A stretch of DNA of 64,000 bases from Methylotenera mobilis JLW8 (GTDB lineage: Bacteria; Pseudomonadota; Gammaproteobacteria; Burkholderiales; Methylophilaceae). The translations under genes and the position numbers were made by a program. Positions 53,662-62,914 of this stretch are shown piece after piece. Below the pieces are notes generated by a model. That model had not been told where the DNA came from. It saw only the letters and a program-made list of their open reading frames with translations, and searched no databases. Within the stretch, counting starts at the first letter, position 1, and every line of letters starts with the position of its first letter. The stretch lies in contig NC_012968.1 of the NCBI RefSeq assembly GCF_000023705.1, positions 868,001-932,000 of the forward strand, given 5' to 3'.

Positions 53662-56202
53662 ATGAATCAGATTTCTTCGTTTCAAATCGATAATTACCTG
53701 CCATTTATGCGCGACGTAGTGCGTTGTGAGCAGTCGTTACATGAGTTAAATTTAATGTGGAGAATCATTGAATCGTCGGCAAAAATGAATTGCCCGGTCG
53801 AGGCCAAAAGTATATTACCTACCATGGCTGCAACCCGCGCCGGCTTTAATCGCTTGGAAAAAGAGCTGGTGTTAAGCTTGGTACAGGAAAAAGTTGCTAC
53901 TGTATTTAACGAGATTGGCACCAAGGCTAAATATGTCATCGATATTTTGGTGCGTAACCTGTATGAGCGTACAGCGGATGTTGGTTTTCTGGCTACCGAC
54001 CGTGAGCTATGCAGTTTTGTGGCTGGGCTTGGTGGTACTGTGGATGAGATACGTTTACGTTTGCGTGCTTACCGAAGCAAATATACGGTTTATGACGAAA
54101 TTATTCTGCTTGATGTTTCTGGCAACGTTTTGGTGCAGATTAATCAAGAAACACCAATTGAGGGCAGTTTAGACCCGTTGATTCATGAAACACTGCACTC
54201 GGAAGATTATGTAGAAACGTATCGTCATACAGATTTACGCCCCAATAAAGATAAGGCGCTGGTTTATTCAAAACGCATGTTGCACCCGGAAACCGGCGCA
54301 GTGATTGGTATTTTATGTTTGTGCTTTAATTTTGTAGAAGAGATGGCAGGGATTTTCCATTCGCATCGCGACCCTAGCATGCGCTCTGTAATGCTGCTGT
54401 TAGACCAGAATCAACAAGTGATTGAGACCAGCGATGCGCGCTGGGTGCCCGTAGGTGCGGTGGTGCCGGTCAATCATGACGCAAAATCAAGCTTAATGAT
54501 TTATGGCGGACGTGAGTATCTGGTGGCTACATTTAAAGCCAATGGCTACCAAGGATATATGGGGCCAAAAGGCTGGCAAGGGCAGGTGATGACACCGGTA
54601 GATATTGCATTTACCGGACAGGAGACTAGCGCGCTAAAATCGCTGGATGCAAAAGTAGCCAGAGGTTTGCTATCGCATGCGCAGTCTTTCTGCCCACCGC
54701 TGTATGAAGTGATGACGGCAGCTTCTACCATCCGCCGCGTGGTGTGGAATGGTCAGGTCATGACTGTGGGCCAAACTGGTGAGTTATTTAAACTAAAAAC
54801 TATTCTGGACCAGATTAGTGAGACTGGTACGCGCAGTAATGAGCTGTTTGCACAATCCATCAATGATTTGTACGAGACTGTGCTTGCTTCTAGATTGCAG
54901 GACTCTGAATTTCTATCACACTTGCTGGTGGATTTATTGGATCGTAATTTGTATGAGCGTTCTGATGATTGCCGCTGGTGGGCGGTGACGCCAGAGCTGA
55001 GATTCGCGCTGGCATCCGGACGTGTAGATGCTGCGAGTGTGTCGCGCATTACCGAGATACTGAATTATATTAATCAGCTCTACACCGTGTATACCCGTAT
55101 TTTTGTCTATGATAAACAAGGCACTATCATCGCCAGCACTAATCCTGTTGATGAGAAAGGCACTATTATCGGCACCACGATAGACGATGCTACATTAGAT
55201 GGCGTACTGTCTTTGTATAATGAGCAGCAATATTATGTGTCACCGTTTGAGGCGAGCTCACTTTATAGCGATAAGCCTACCTATATTTACCATGCGGCGA
55301 TTATGGCACCTGATGGTACCGACGTAGTGGGCGGTATTGGTATTGTGTTCGATGCTACGCCTGAATTTAATGCCATGTTGCGCGGTAGTATTGCCGAAAG
55401 CGATTCTATCAAGGCTTTTTATATTGATAGGCAAGCTAAAATCATTTCCAGCACCGACCCTAGCCGTCCAGTAGGTTCTACTTTAGATATAGACCCGGAT
55501 CTACTGACGATGCGTAATGGTAAGAGCGCATCGCGGATCGTGATTCGTGATGGGCATTACTGTATTCTCGGCTGCAGTGTATCCAACGGTTATCGCGAGT
55601 TTAAGGTGTCGGACGGGTATAAAGAAGACGTAATTGCCGTAGTGTACGATGCGTTTGGTGAGGTGCGTAATCACTTTAGCTCAGGGAATGATTCAGCATC
55701 AATTATTCATAGTTCATTGACACAGTCATCAGACCCTGAGTTTGCCACCTTCTTTGTAGATGAAATACTGTTTGCGCTGGAAGCTGAAATCGTTTTAGAG
55801 GCATTGCCGGCATCTGAGATTTCTTCGGTCTCTATCGGCAGTCGTTCTGAGCGAGTAGGGGTGGTTTCCGTGCAGAGTGATGTCAAAGGCTCACACTATG
55901 TTTGGGTATACGACCTGAGCTATCTATTAAGCGGTGTGCCTTCAGTGGTTGATAGTAATAGTCAGGTGATTGTCATCATGTGCGGTGAGCACAAAGTTGG
56001 TTTGCTTGTGGGTGCACTGCATTCTGTTGCACAGTTTAGTGAAGATCAAATTAGCAAAACGCCGTTAGCAAATGACAAAAGAGGCAACCTGATTAAGTGG
56101 ATAATCAAAGCCAACGACGGTAATCTGTTTATTCAGTGCGTGGATGTGGATTTCTTATTAAGGATGCTGACTAATCCGTTCGATCCGGTGAAACAACAGT
56201 AA
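53662..56202 (+). CDS. Cytosolic tandem-Cache protein with C-terminal CheW domain
   Basis: An 846-aa protein with no signal peptide or membrane helix. Two related halves each contain a Cache-like sensor: half one about 75-340 (NLYERTADVGFLATDREL, then YTVYDEIILLDVSGNVL) and half two about 410-640 (NLYERSDDCRWWAVTPEL, then YTVYTRIFVYDKQGTII). A CheW-like domain closes it (about 685-840: FFVDEILFALEAEIV, VIVIMCGEHKVGLLVGAL). Cache domains are usually extracytoplasmic, so a soluble pair fused to CheW suggests an adaptor that senses a ligand inside the cell and feeds CheA directly. The pilU gene is convergent downstream. Confidence 0.82.
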   Translation: MNQISSFQIDNYLPFMRDVVRCEQSLHELNLMWRIIESSAKMNCPVEAKSILPTMAATRAGFNRLEKELVLSLVQEKVATVFNEIGTKAKYVIDILVRNLYERTADVGFLATDRELCSFVAGLGGTVDEIRLRLRAYRSKYTVYDEIILLDVSGNVLVQINQETPIEGSLDPLIHETLHSEDYVETYRHTDLRPNKDKALVYSKRMLHPETGAVIGILCLCFNFVEEMAGIFHSHRDPSMRSVMLLLDQNQQVIETSDARWVPVGAVVPVNHDAKSSLMIYGGREYLVATFKANGYQGYMGPKGWQGQVMTPVDIAFTGQETSALKSLDAKVARGLLSHAQSFCPPLYEVMTAASTIRRVVWNGQVMTVGQTGELFKLKTILDQISETGTRSNELFAQSINDLYETVLASRLQDSEFLSHLLVDLLDRNLYERSDDCRWWAVTPELRFALASGRVDAASVSRITEILNYINQLYTVYTRIFVYDKQGTIIASTNPVDEKGTIIGTTIDDATLDGVLSLYNEQQYYVSPFEASSLYSDKPTYIYHAAIMAPDGTDVVGGIGIVFDATPEFNAMLRGSIAESDSIKAFYIDRQAKIISSTDPSRPVGSTLDIDPDLLTMRNGKSASRIVIRDGHYCILGCSVSNGYREFKVSDGYKEDVIAVVYDAFGEVRNHFSSGNDSASIIHSSLTQSSDPEFATFFVDEILFALEAEIVLEALPASEISSVSIGSRSERVGVVSVQSDVKGSHYVWVYDLSYLLSGVPSVVDSNSQVIVIMCGEHKVGLLVGALHSVAQFSEDQISKTPLANDKRGNLIKWIIKANDGNLFIQCVDVDFLLRMLTNPFDPVKQQ

Positions 56203-56231
56203 GCCGAGGGGGTAAGAAAACTGGGGATTAA

Positions 56232-56278
56232 AACCATGACGTAAAGCCTGCTGTTGCAGACGTTACGTCATAGTGGTT
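56232..56278. terminator. Nested hairpin between Cache-CheW gene and pilU
   Basis: A perfect atgacgtaa / ttacgtcat stem (56236-56244, 56263-56271) encloses a small ctgc-tgtt-gcag hairpin and is extended by aacc/ggtt. It sits between convergent genes and probably terminates both, although no T run follows. Confidence 0.55.
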
Positions 56279-56310
56279 GAATAATTACAACCCTAAACTA
56301 GAACTTTGGA

Positions 56311-57414
56311 TTAGAGACCTAGGCCGCTCGCGCTGTTGCGCGTGCCTTCAGCCGAGAAGCGGATTTTTAATGACAAATCGTTACGGGAATCCGCATAAGC
56401 CAGCGCGTTTTCATCGTCAATTTTGCCATTAGAGAAGAGCTTGAATAGGGATTGGTCAAAGGTATGCATGCCGATATCGGTATTCTCAGCCATGATTTCT
56501 TTGATTTCCCCCATTTTTTGCTTCTGTATCAGCTCGTTCATATAGGGGGTGTTAATCATCACCTCAGTAGCGGCCACACGTTTGCTTTGCACCCCCGGGA
56601 TTAAACGCTGCGATATGATGCTCACCAGATTCATAGAGATTCCCAATAGCAATCCATTCCTGCCATCTTCTGGGAAGAAGGAAATAATGCGCTCAAGTGC
56701 TTGGTTGGCATTATTAGCATGTAAGGTAGCTAAGCATAAATGCCCGGTTTCTGCGTAGGCTAGTGCGTTTTTCATACCTTCCATATCGCGTACCTCACCA
56801 ATCAGAATCACATCCGGGGCTTGGCGCATGGCATTTTTAAGGCCATTCTCGAAAGATAGCGTGTCGATACCGATTTCGCGCTGGTCCACTACTGATTTCT
56901 TATGCGGGTGAATAAACTCGATAGGGTCTTCCAGCGTGAGTATATGACCATTGCTGGTTTCATTACGGTAATCAATCATTGAAGCTAAGGTAGTAGATTT
57001 ACCCGAGCCTGTAGCACCCACTACCAAAATCAGCCCGCGTTTGCGTGAGATTAAATCCTTGAGCACTGGCGGCAGGCCTAAGCTTTCTAATGAAGGGATA
57101 TCTGTCTTGATATGCCGAATCACCATACCCACTTCACCGCGTTGCCTGAACACATTCACGCGGAAGCGGCCAATATCTTTTTTACCTAATGCAAAATTGC
57201 ACTCCAGTGTGGCTTCAAACTCTTTAATCTGATCTTCACTCATCAGTGAGTAAGCAATTTCTTTAATCATGCCAGGCTGCATGATTTGGGCGTTGATGGG
57301 CGTGGTTTCGCCTTCAACCTCTATATGGATACTGGTGCCTGAGCTAAAGAATAAATCTGAACCACCTTTGTCCAGCATAAATTTCAATACAGGGGTGATG
57401 TCAATTGCAGCCAT
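56311..57414 (-). CDS. pilU: Type IV pilus retraction ATPase PilU
   Basis: A 367-aa PilT/PilU-type hexameric ATPase that aids pilus retraction. Walker A is GATGSGKSTTLASMI (about 135-149), then TLEDPIEFIH, Walker B VILIGEVRD and the His box HLCLATLHANNA. The C-terminal MGEIKEIM motif followed by an extended tail (about 330-367) fits PilU better than PilT. No pilT is visible in the window. Twitching and surface sensing are the likely roles. Confidence 0.88.
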   Translation of the reverse strand: MAAIDITPVLKFMLDKGGSDLFFSSGTSIHIEVEGETTPINAQIMQPGMIKEIAYSLMSEDQIKEFEATLECNFALGKKDIGRFRVNVFRQRGEVGMVIRHIKTDIPSLESLGLPPVLKDLISRKRGLILVVGATGSGKSTTLASMIDYRNETSNGHILTLEDPIEFIHPHKKSVVDQREIGIDTLSFENGLKNAMRQAPDVILIGEVRDMEGMKNALAYAETGHLCLATLHANNANQALERIISFFPEDGRNGLLLGISMNLVSIISQRLIPGVQSKRVAATEVMINTPYMNELIQKQKMGEIKEIMAENTDIGMHTFDQSLFKLFSNGKIDDENALAYADSRNDLSLKIRFSAEGTRNSASGLGL

Positions 57415-57559
57415 GATGGTGTCCTGAACCTTCTCAAATGTGTTTTGTTTTTTATAATTTAGTGCATTTGCACATCAATTGCATATCAATGACTTTAGCA
57501 TAAATTTGATTGAAGTCATCAGTTCTGCGCCGTGTTACTGGGTGAACCAATGCGAGCCG

Positions 57560-59665
57560 CTAGCCAATGTTTGCCATGATTTGTGTATAAATTCTCTCTA
57601 AAGATAGCGTGAATTGTGCGGTATCAAATAAGTTGGATGTCATGTTTTCATCTTGCAGTTTTGCTTTTATGGCGGCGAGCTCGTTTGGCTGCTGTGCAAG
57701 TTGTAATGCACGCGCTTCATATTCGACCAATGAATGGGTGATTAGCTGGGGTAGGCCTGCTGCTTGCAATAAACTGCCGGCAACGCGTGAGGAAAATGTA
57801 TCTCCAGCACAGGTTAATACCGGTAAGCCCATCCACAGTGCATCGCTGCAAGTAGTGTGGGCATTGTATGGCTGTGTGTCTAAAAATAAATCAGCATGTA
57901 TGTGGCGAGCCAGATGGTCGGCAATGTTAACGCGCGGTGCAAAAACAATGCGCTCCTTGGCGATGCCACTGCGTTGTGCTGCCAGCCATAAATTCTGCTT
58001 GGCCCAAGTGTTGCAGTCTAGCAACCACAGCACGCTATTGGGTAGCTTGTTGAGTAAGCGCAACCAAATGCTAAACACGTCTGCGGTAATTTTAAATGAC
58101 TGGTTAAAACTACAAAATACAAAAGCGTTATCAGGTAGGTTGCATGCCTGACGTGTAGGGGCTTTGCCAATAGGGCGTTTGCGGTCATTGGGTTGGTAGC
58201 TATATGGTAGCAGTGCCAGCTTTTCTGCATAGTGCGGTGTAGTGTCAGCCGGTGTGATAAATGCGTCAGTCAGTAGGTAGTCGAACAGCGGCGTGTCGGG
58301 TGCGTTCTGCTGGTGCATTTCCCCCATAGTGCCGGGAAACCCCAGCCAGTTAACGTTAACCTTAGCTGGGCGCAGTGCAGCAATCCCGCTGCGGCTGGTT
58401 TGTGTAAAGCCGGTTAAGTCCACCAAAATATCAATGCCGCAACTATGTATCTTTTTGGCAGCGTCAATGTCAGAGAGTGTACGTATATCGTGAAATTGGT
58501 CAAAAGATTTTTCCAGTCTAGCTCTGGCACTGGTTTTATCATTCACGCCATAGGAGAAAGCATAAGTTTCAAAGCGGTTTTTGTCATGTAGCTCAATCAA
58601 CTCGCTGATAAGAAACGCCAGCGGGTGCAATCTGAAATCTGCGGATAAATAGGCGATTCTAATTTTGTTGTTAGGGCTGGTTGTATTAGCAAAGTTGAGC
58701 TGTTTTCCTAGCTGTATCAATTGCGCATAACGACTGTTGGCCCAATTGCTGGCACAGATTCTTTGCTCTTCAGCACTGGTGCTAGGCATCGCCAAAAAGG
58801 CAAAAGGTGATATTTGTGCGCTAGGTTCGTGCATTACCCAGTGGCGAATCTGCTGTATATCAGCCTCTAGCCCATCCCAGTCACACATATGCTGCTTTTG
58901 GTGTACCAAATGTACTTTAGCGTGATACAGCTTGGGGTTGAGTTTAAGCGCAGTTGTATAACTGGCTACCGCTAAATCCAGCTGGCCTAGTTCACGTTGT
59001 ACGTTACCTAAATTGTTATGGGTATCAGCATCGTTTGGGTCTAGCTGTAACGCTTTCTGATATTGTTTGGCAGCATCATTGGGTTTGCCTAGCTCGCGCT
59101 GTGCGTTGCCCAGGTTATACAGCAGCCTTGCGTCTTGTGGCCCAAGCTGCAAGGCTTCCTGAAAGCAAGCTTCTGCCTGTGTGAAATTACCTATGGTATG
59201 CGCCTGATTGCCTAGTGATGATAAGCAGTGGCATAGTGCTGCACGTACTTCATCCTCTCTTGGTTTGACTTTAAGCACACGGTGGTAGTAAGAGGCGGCC
59301 TCTTCAAACCTGTTCGCTGCAAGTAGCGTATTGCCCAGATTGAGCTGTAGATCTAAGTCTTTAGGCTGCAACAAGATTGCCTGCTGAAAGCTTTTGATGC
59401 TGGCATCTATGTTGCCCGCTGCGCGCAATGCCAGTCCATAGTGATTGAGGTAATCGACTTGTTTGGGGTTAATCGCCAGGGCTTGTTCCAGATGCTTAAC
59501 GGCAAGTGCATTACGGTTAGTTTGGTAATATACAAGACCAAGCATGTGGTGCGCGTCAGCCTGTTGCGGTTGTGCAGCGAGTGCTTGTCGGTAGAGTGAC
59601 TCTGCCTCAGCTAATTGACCTGCACGATGATATTGCACTGCTGTTAGATACGGTGATTGCGTCAT
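57560..59665 (-). CDS. TPR protein with O-GlcNAc transferase (SPINDLY-type) domain
   Basis: A 701-aa protein. About six to seven TPR units (about 1-250; repeats such as AEACFQEALQLGPQDARLLYNLGNA) precede a GT41-type C-terminal domain (about 320-700). Domain landmarks are RIAYLSADFRLHPLAFL, DILVDLTGFTQTSRSGIAALRPAKV, FCSFNQSFKITADVF and DTQPYNAHTTCSDALWMGLP. Related enzymes add GlcNAc or fucose to proteins; in some bacteria such proteins glycosylate flagellin or an adhesin. The target here is unknown. It starts 9 bp after the mnmC oxidase gene stop on the same strand. Confidence 0.87.
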   Translation of the reverse strand: MTQSPYLTAVQYHRAGQLAEAESLYRQALAAQPQQADAHHMLGLVYYQTNRNALAVKHLEQALAINPKQVDYLNHYGLALRAAGNIDASIKSFQQAILLQPKDLDLQLNLGNTLLAANRFEEAASYYHRVLKVKPREDEVRAALCHCLSSLGNQAHTIGNFTQAEACFQEALQLGPQDARLLYNLGNAQRELGKPNDAAKQYQKALQLDPNDADTHNNLGNVQRELGQLDLAVASYTTALKLNPKLYHAKVHLVHQKQHMCDWDGLEADIQQIRHWVMHEPSAQISPFAFLAMPSTSAEEQRICASNWANSRYAQLIQLGKQLNFANTTSPNNKIRIAYLSADFRLHPLAFLISELIELHDKNRFETYAFSYGVNDKTSARARLEKSFDQFHDIRTLSDIDAAKKIHSCGIDILVDLTGFTQTSRSGIAALRPAKVNVNWLGFPGTMGEMHQQNAPDTPLFDYLLTDAFITPADTTPHYAEKLALLPYSYQPNDRKRPIGKAPTRQACNLPDNAFVFCSFNQSFKITADVFSIWLRLLNKLPNSVLWLLDCNTWAKQNLWLAAQRSGIAKERIVFAPRVNIADHLARHIHADLFLDTQPYNAHTTCSDALWMGLPVLTCAGDTFSSRVAGSLLQAAGLPQLITHSLVEYEARALQLAQQPNELAAIKAKLQDENMTSNLFDTAQFTLSLERIYTQIMANIG

Positions 59666-59674
59666 GAACTCATT

Positions 59675-60913
59675 TTAACCTGAAATTTTATGCGCAGAGG
59701 CTACCGTTTTTGCCAATTGTTTTAAACCCATTTCCCGTAGCAAGAAACGATTAGGGTTAAGCAGGCTAGCGAGTACATGGCTGATGGGTAACGGCTCGTG
59801 TGTAATCATGCTGGCTAGTATTTCCGCACACAGTGGAGCGCTGGTGAAGCCCTTACTCCCGTGCGCCGCGTTGATATATAAGCCTGATATCCAGGGTAGC
59901 GCGCTAGACGGGGCACTGGGTCTCACCGGTTTTATCTTGAGAGCTGCACCGTCTATCAACTCGCCTACTAAAGGCCAATAATCATTAGTAGTACAGCGGT
60001 AAGACACGCGACCACTCATGATATTTGGCTGTAACTCCTGATAGAGTGATGTGGAAATATGCCCGAGTTTATTGAGGTTCTCAATATGATCTTGCGTTGT
60101 AGGGCTTAAATCCTGCGGTGCGGTAGATGGCGTCTCTACGTTGGCAAATGATGCGCCTAAACAGTGTATTGGCTGTAGGCCAACGGCCGGGCTTAGATAG
60201 CCATCGCTGCAAAGTATGGTATTAATGCGACGGCTCATCGCGCTTGGTTGCAATACGCTAACTTGGCCGCGTACGGCTTTGGCTTGTAGTGGCAAATCAG
60301 GTAGTAACTGCTGTGCGTCGTTGGCGTTGGCAATAATTAACACTTGTGCCGTGGCAAGTAGTTGAGCTTGATTGTAAACTTCAAAGCCATGGGTTTCTTT
60401 GCTGAATCCAGTCACTTGCTGGCTATGTAAAACGCTAATATTAGGGTGCTGCGTTAAGTGCTGGCATAGATGCTGTGGCTGTAGCCAGCCAGCCGTCGGA
60501 AAGTACAAAGCGTCATGTGTAAGCGGGATGCCGGCAATGACGCTGGCTTCATACTGTGTTACATAGCGGAGTAGGCTGGCTGGGTAATTCTGCGCCGCAA
60601 CCTTTTGAATACGTGCGAGCTCTCTAGCATTAAATCCCAGTTGCAGCATGCCGCAAGCAGAAAAATCAGCCTCAGGGAGCTGCAGTGATTGGTAAACCGC
60701 CAAACTGTATACATAGCTCGCCAGTGCAAATTGGCTGCCTGCATCATCGCCACTTAAACGTGGGTAGAGCATGGCGAGCGGGTTGCCTGAGGCTACGTTG
60801 GCAATCTGTGCTTGACGCTCAATTAAGGTAACTTTTATGCCACGTCGGGCGAGGGCATACGCACTGCTGCAGCCAGCAATACCACCACCAATCACTATGG
60901 CCGTATTAGTCAT
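59675..60913 (-). CDS. mnmC: MnmC oxidase domain (FAD-dependent tRNA cmnm5U demodification)
   Basis: A 412-aa FAD oxidoreductase equal to the C-terminal half of enteric MnmC. It converts cmnm5(s2)U34 in tRNA to nm5(s2)U34. The dinucleotide-binding motif IVIGGGIAGCSSAYALARRG is at the N-terminus; ASGNPLAMLYPRLS and GLYINAAHGSKGFTSAPL are family motifs. Its ATG lies inside the methyltransferase gene (8-bp overlap), so the two domains, fused in E. coli, are separate but coupled polypeptides here. Confidence 0.88.
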   Translation of the reverse strand: MTNTAIVIGGGIAGCSSAYALARRGIKVTLIERQAQIANVASGNPLAMLYPRLSGDDAGSQFALASYVYSLAVYQSLQLPEADFSACGMLQLGFNARELARIQKVAAQNYPASLLRYVTQYEASVIAGIPLTHDALYFPTAGWLQPQHLCQHLTQHPNISVLHSQQVTGFSKETHGFEVYNQAQLLATAQVLIIANANDAQQLLPDLPLQAKAVRGQVSVLQPSAMSRRINTILCSDGYLSPAVGLQPIHCLGASFANVETPSTAPQDLSPTTQDHIENLNKLGHISTSLYQELQPNIMSGRVSYRCTTNDYWPLVGELIDGAALKIKPVRPSAPSSALPWISGLYINAAHGSKGFTSAPLCAEILASMITHEPLPISHVLASLLNPNRFLLREMGLKQLAKTVASAHKISG

Positions 60914-61658
60914 GCGGCGTACCTATCATTTTCCCACTAAAGCTTCCACAAAGCATTTCGCGCTTTTTGCCAAAACCTGGACGTTTGCTAACGTGAAAGC
61001 CAGCCGCGATTAAACCGCGTCTTACATCGCCTGCGCTGGTAAAGGTCGCAAATGTGGTGTCGTGATGTGCATGTGCTGCCATCTCACGAAATAAGGCGTG
61101 CTGCCACATGTCCGGGTTTTTGGCAGGAGCAAAACCGTCTAGAAACCAAGCATCGGCTATGTTGGGAATGCGCGTTAATTGCTCAGTAGCATCACCGATA
61201 TGCAGAGTTAGCTGCACTCTTTGTTCATAAAGATTGATGGTCTGCTTATGCACCAATGCATTGTATTGATGCAGCATTGTGGCGCTGAATGCCGCGAGTT
61301 GAGGCCATAACGCCAACGCTGCCCTCAGGTCAGCCAAGCTCAGTGGGTATTTTTCTACACTGACAAAATGTAATGTCGCATGTTGAGGTGCATACGCTAA
61401 CCACAGTTGAGCTGCACATAAGAAATTTAGGCCAGTACCAAAACCGGTTTCAATAATGGTAAAGTGAGTTAAATCAGGCTGTTGCCAGCGTCTTTGTAAG
61501 TCATTGCCTTGTAAAAATACATATTCGGTTTCTAATAAGCCATTATCGCTAGAGAAATAAACGTCTTGAAATTCGCTAGAGTAAGGTAAGCCATCCTTCC
61601 ATGCCAATTGCATGGCCTGGCTTCGGCTATCTGAGTTGGTGAGGTGGATATCTGACAT
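60906..61658 (-). CDS. mnmD: tRNA 5-methylaminomethyl-2-thiouridine methyltransferase MnmD
   Basis: A 250-aa SAM-dependent methyltransferase equal to the N-terminal domain of enteric MnmC; it finishes mnm5(s2)U34. Motifs: DVYFSSDNGLLETEYVFL, SAM loop ETGFGTGLNFLCA, AWFLDGFAPAKNPDMW and RPGFGKKREMLCG. I choose ATG 61658: the frame runs 53 codons further, but those overlap clsB and do not resemble the family. It is followed by the oxidase gene with an 8-bp overlap. Confidence 0.88.
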   Translation of the reverse strand: MSDIHLTNSDSRSQAMQLAWKDGLPYSSEFQDVYFSSDNGLLETEYVFLQGNDLQRRWQQPDLTHFTIIETGFGTGLNFLCAAQLWLAYAPQHATLHFVSVEKYPLSLADLRAALALWPQLAAFSATMLHQYNALVHKQTINLYEQRVQLTLHIGDATEQLTRIPNIADAWFLDGFAPAKNPDMWQHALFREMAAHAHHDTTFATFTSAGDVRRGLIAAGFHVSKRPGFGKKREMLCGSFSGKMIGTPHD

Positions 61659-61753
61659 GGATTTTAATATTGGTATGAGGCTCAAGTATCTGCTCAATTT
61701 TAAACGATAAAGACACGCAGCGTGAGACCATGTGCGTAATCTTGGGCGTTTGT

Positions 61754-62911
61754 TTAAGGCCGATCTGTGTAGCCAATGACGCCTAGAAAAACTCGTACTA
61801 AACCATATGCAATCCATGAAAGGAAACGCTTTGCACTGTGGCCTTTTGCCCAGTCGTTGGCCTTAATCTGGTAGGCTCCATTATTGATGGCGGCGCTAAT
61901 GTCTTGGTGTAACGTGGCGGAAAAATGCTTGTTTTTAACAAATATATTGGCTTCACGTGCTAAAAATAGGCTAAATGGGTCAATGTTGGATGAGCCAACT
62001 GTGGCCCATTCTTGGTCAATCACTGCTACCTTGCTATGCATAAAGCTTTTACGATACTCGTAAATCTGTATGCCATTTTTTAAGAAGACATTATAAAAAG
62101 CATGGGTGGCAAACATTAGAAAGTATTCTTTACGTCCCTGCAGCAGCAGTTTGACTTCCACTCCGCGTGCCGCCGCACTGATTAATGCCTTGCGAAAGCG
62201 CCTGCCGGGGATAAAGTAAGCATTGGCGATAATAATCTCACGTTTAGCACGATAAATCGCCTTGAGGTAAGCCGCTTCGATATCGCGCCGGTGCAAGATA
62301 TTGTCACGCGTGATGAAAGCGGCTTTAATGCTGCCCTTGGTGTAGCGCGTGGGTGCTTGTGTGCTGATTCTAGGTAAAGGTTTGGTGTGAAAATGCAGCC
62401 ATGCCAAGTGCTGCCATAGTTTTCTTACACTAGTAGCGATGATGGGGAGCAATGTGCCTTGTACGCGTACCGCGTAATCAATTCTAGGGGCGACCTGATG
62501 TGGCACGTTATTGTCGTCGATGATGTTAATACCGCCCACAAACGCAGTGACATTGTCGATGACCACCACTTTTTGATGCAGTCTACGTAGCCGATTTTTT
62601 TTAAAAGTCCACGGTGATATTTTCTGGCGGTAAATCATGACATGGATGCCAGCAGCTCTCAGTGACTCTATATAAGCTGGCGCTAAAGTCTTGGAGCCAA
62701 AACCATCAATCAACAAATATACAGCAACCCCGCGTTGCACCGCCCGTATCATTGCTTCGCCAATGCGGGTGCCCACTTTGTCTGCTTCGTAGATATAACT
62801 TTGTAAGTACACTTCATGTCGCGCATGGTCAATCGCGTGTTCAAGCGCGGGGAAGTACTCCGCCCCGTTGCGTAACAGTTGGATGTGATTGCCGCTGGTG
62901 AAATGCATCAT
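61754..62911 (-). CDS. clsB: Cardiolipin synthase B (PLD superfamily)
   Basis: A 385-aa phospholipase D-family protein with both HKD motifs: His112/Lys114/Asp119 (RLHQKVVVIDN) and His292/Lys294/Asp299 (MHSKVAVIDQEWATVGSSN). There is no N-terminal transmembrane helix, as in ClsB/YbhO. It follows a YbhP-like gene by 3 bp, the same order as E. coli ybhP-clsB. It makes cardiolipin from phosphatidylglycerol or phosphatidylethanolamine at the inner membrane. Confidence 0.9.
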   Translation of the reverse strand: MMHFTSGNHIQLLRNGAEYFPALEHAIDHARHEVYLQSYIYEADKVGTRIGEAMIRAVQRGVAVYLLIDGFGSKTLAPAYIESLRAAGIHVMIYRQKISPWTFKKNRLRRLHQKVVVIDNVTAFVGGINIIDDNNVPHQVAPRIDYAVRVQGTLLPIIATSVRKLWQHLAWLHFHTKPLPRISTQAPTRYTKGSIKAAFITRDNILHRRDIEAAYLKAIYRAKREIIIANAYFIPGRRFRKALISAAARGVEVKLLLQGRKEYFLMFATHAFYNVFLKNGIQIYEYRKSFMHSKVAVIDQEWATVGSSNIDPFSLFLAREANIFVKNKHFSATLHQDISAAINNGAYQIKANDWAKGHSAKRFLSWIAYGLVRVFLGVIGYTDRP

Positions 62912-62914
62912 GCC

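Noticed and set aside
53480-53704. 74-codon minus-strand frame with one hydrophobic segment
   Set aside because: It overlaps the start of the Cache-CheW gene, and no ribosome site is visible.
61659-61817. 53-codon upstream extension of mnmD
   Set aside because: It overlaps the end of clsB and its sequence is unlike MnmD; Met at 61658 aligns with the family.
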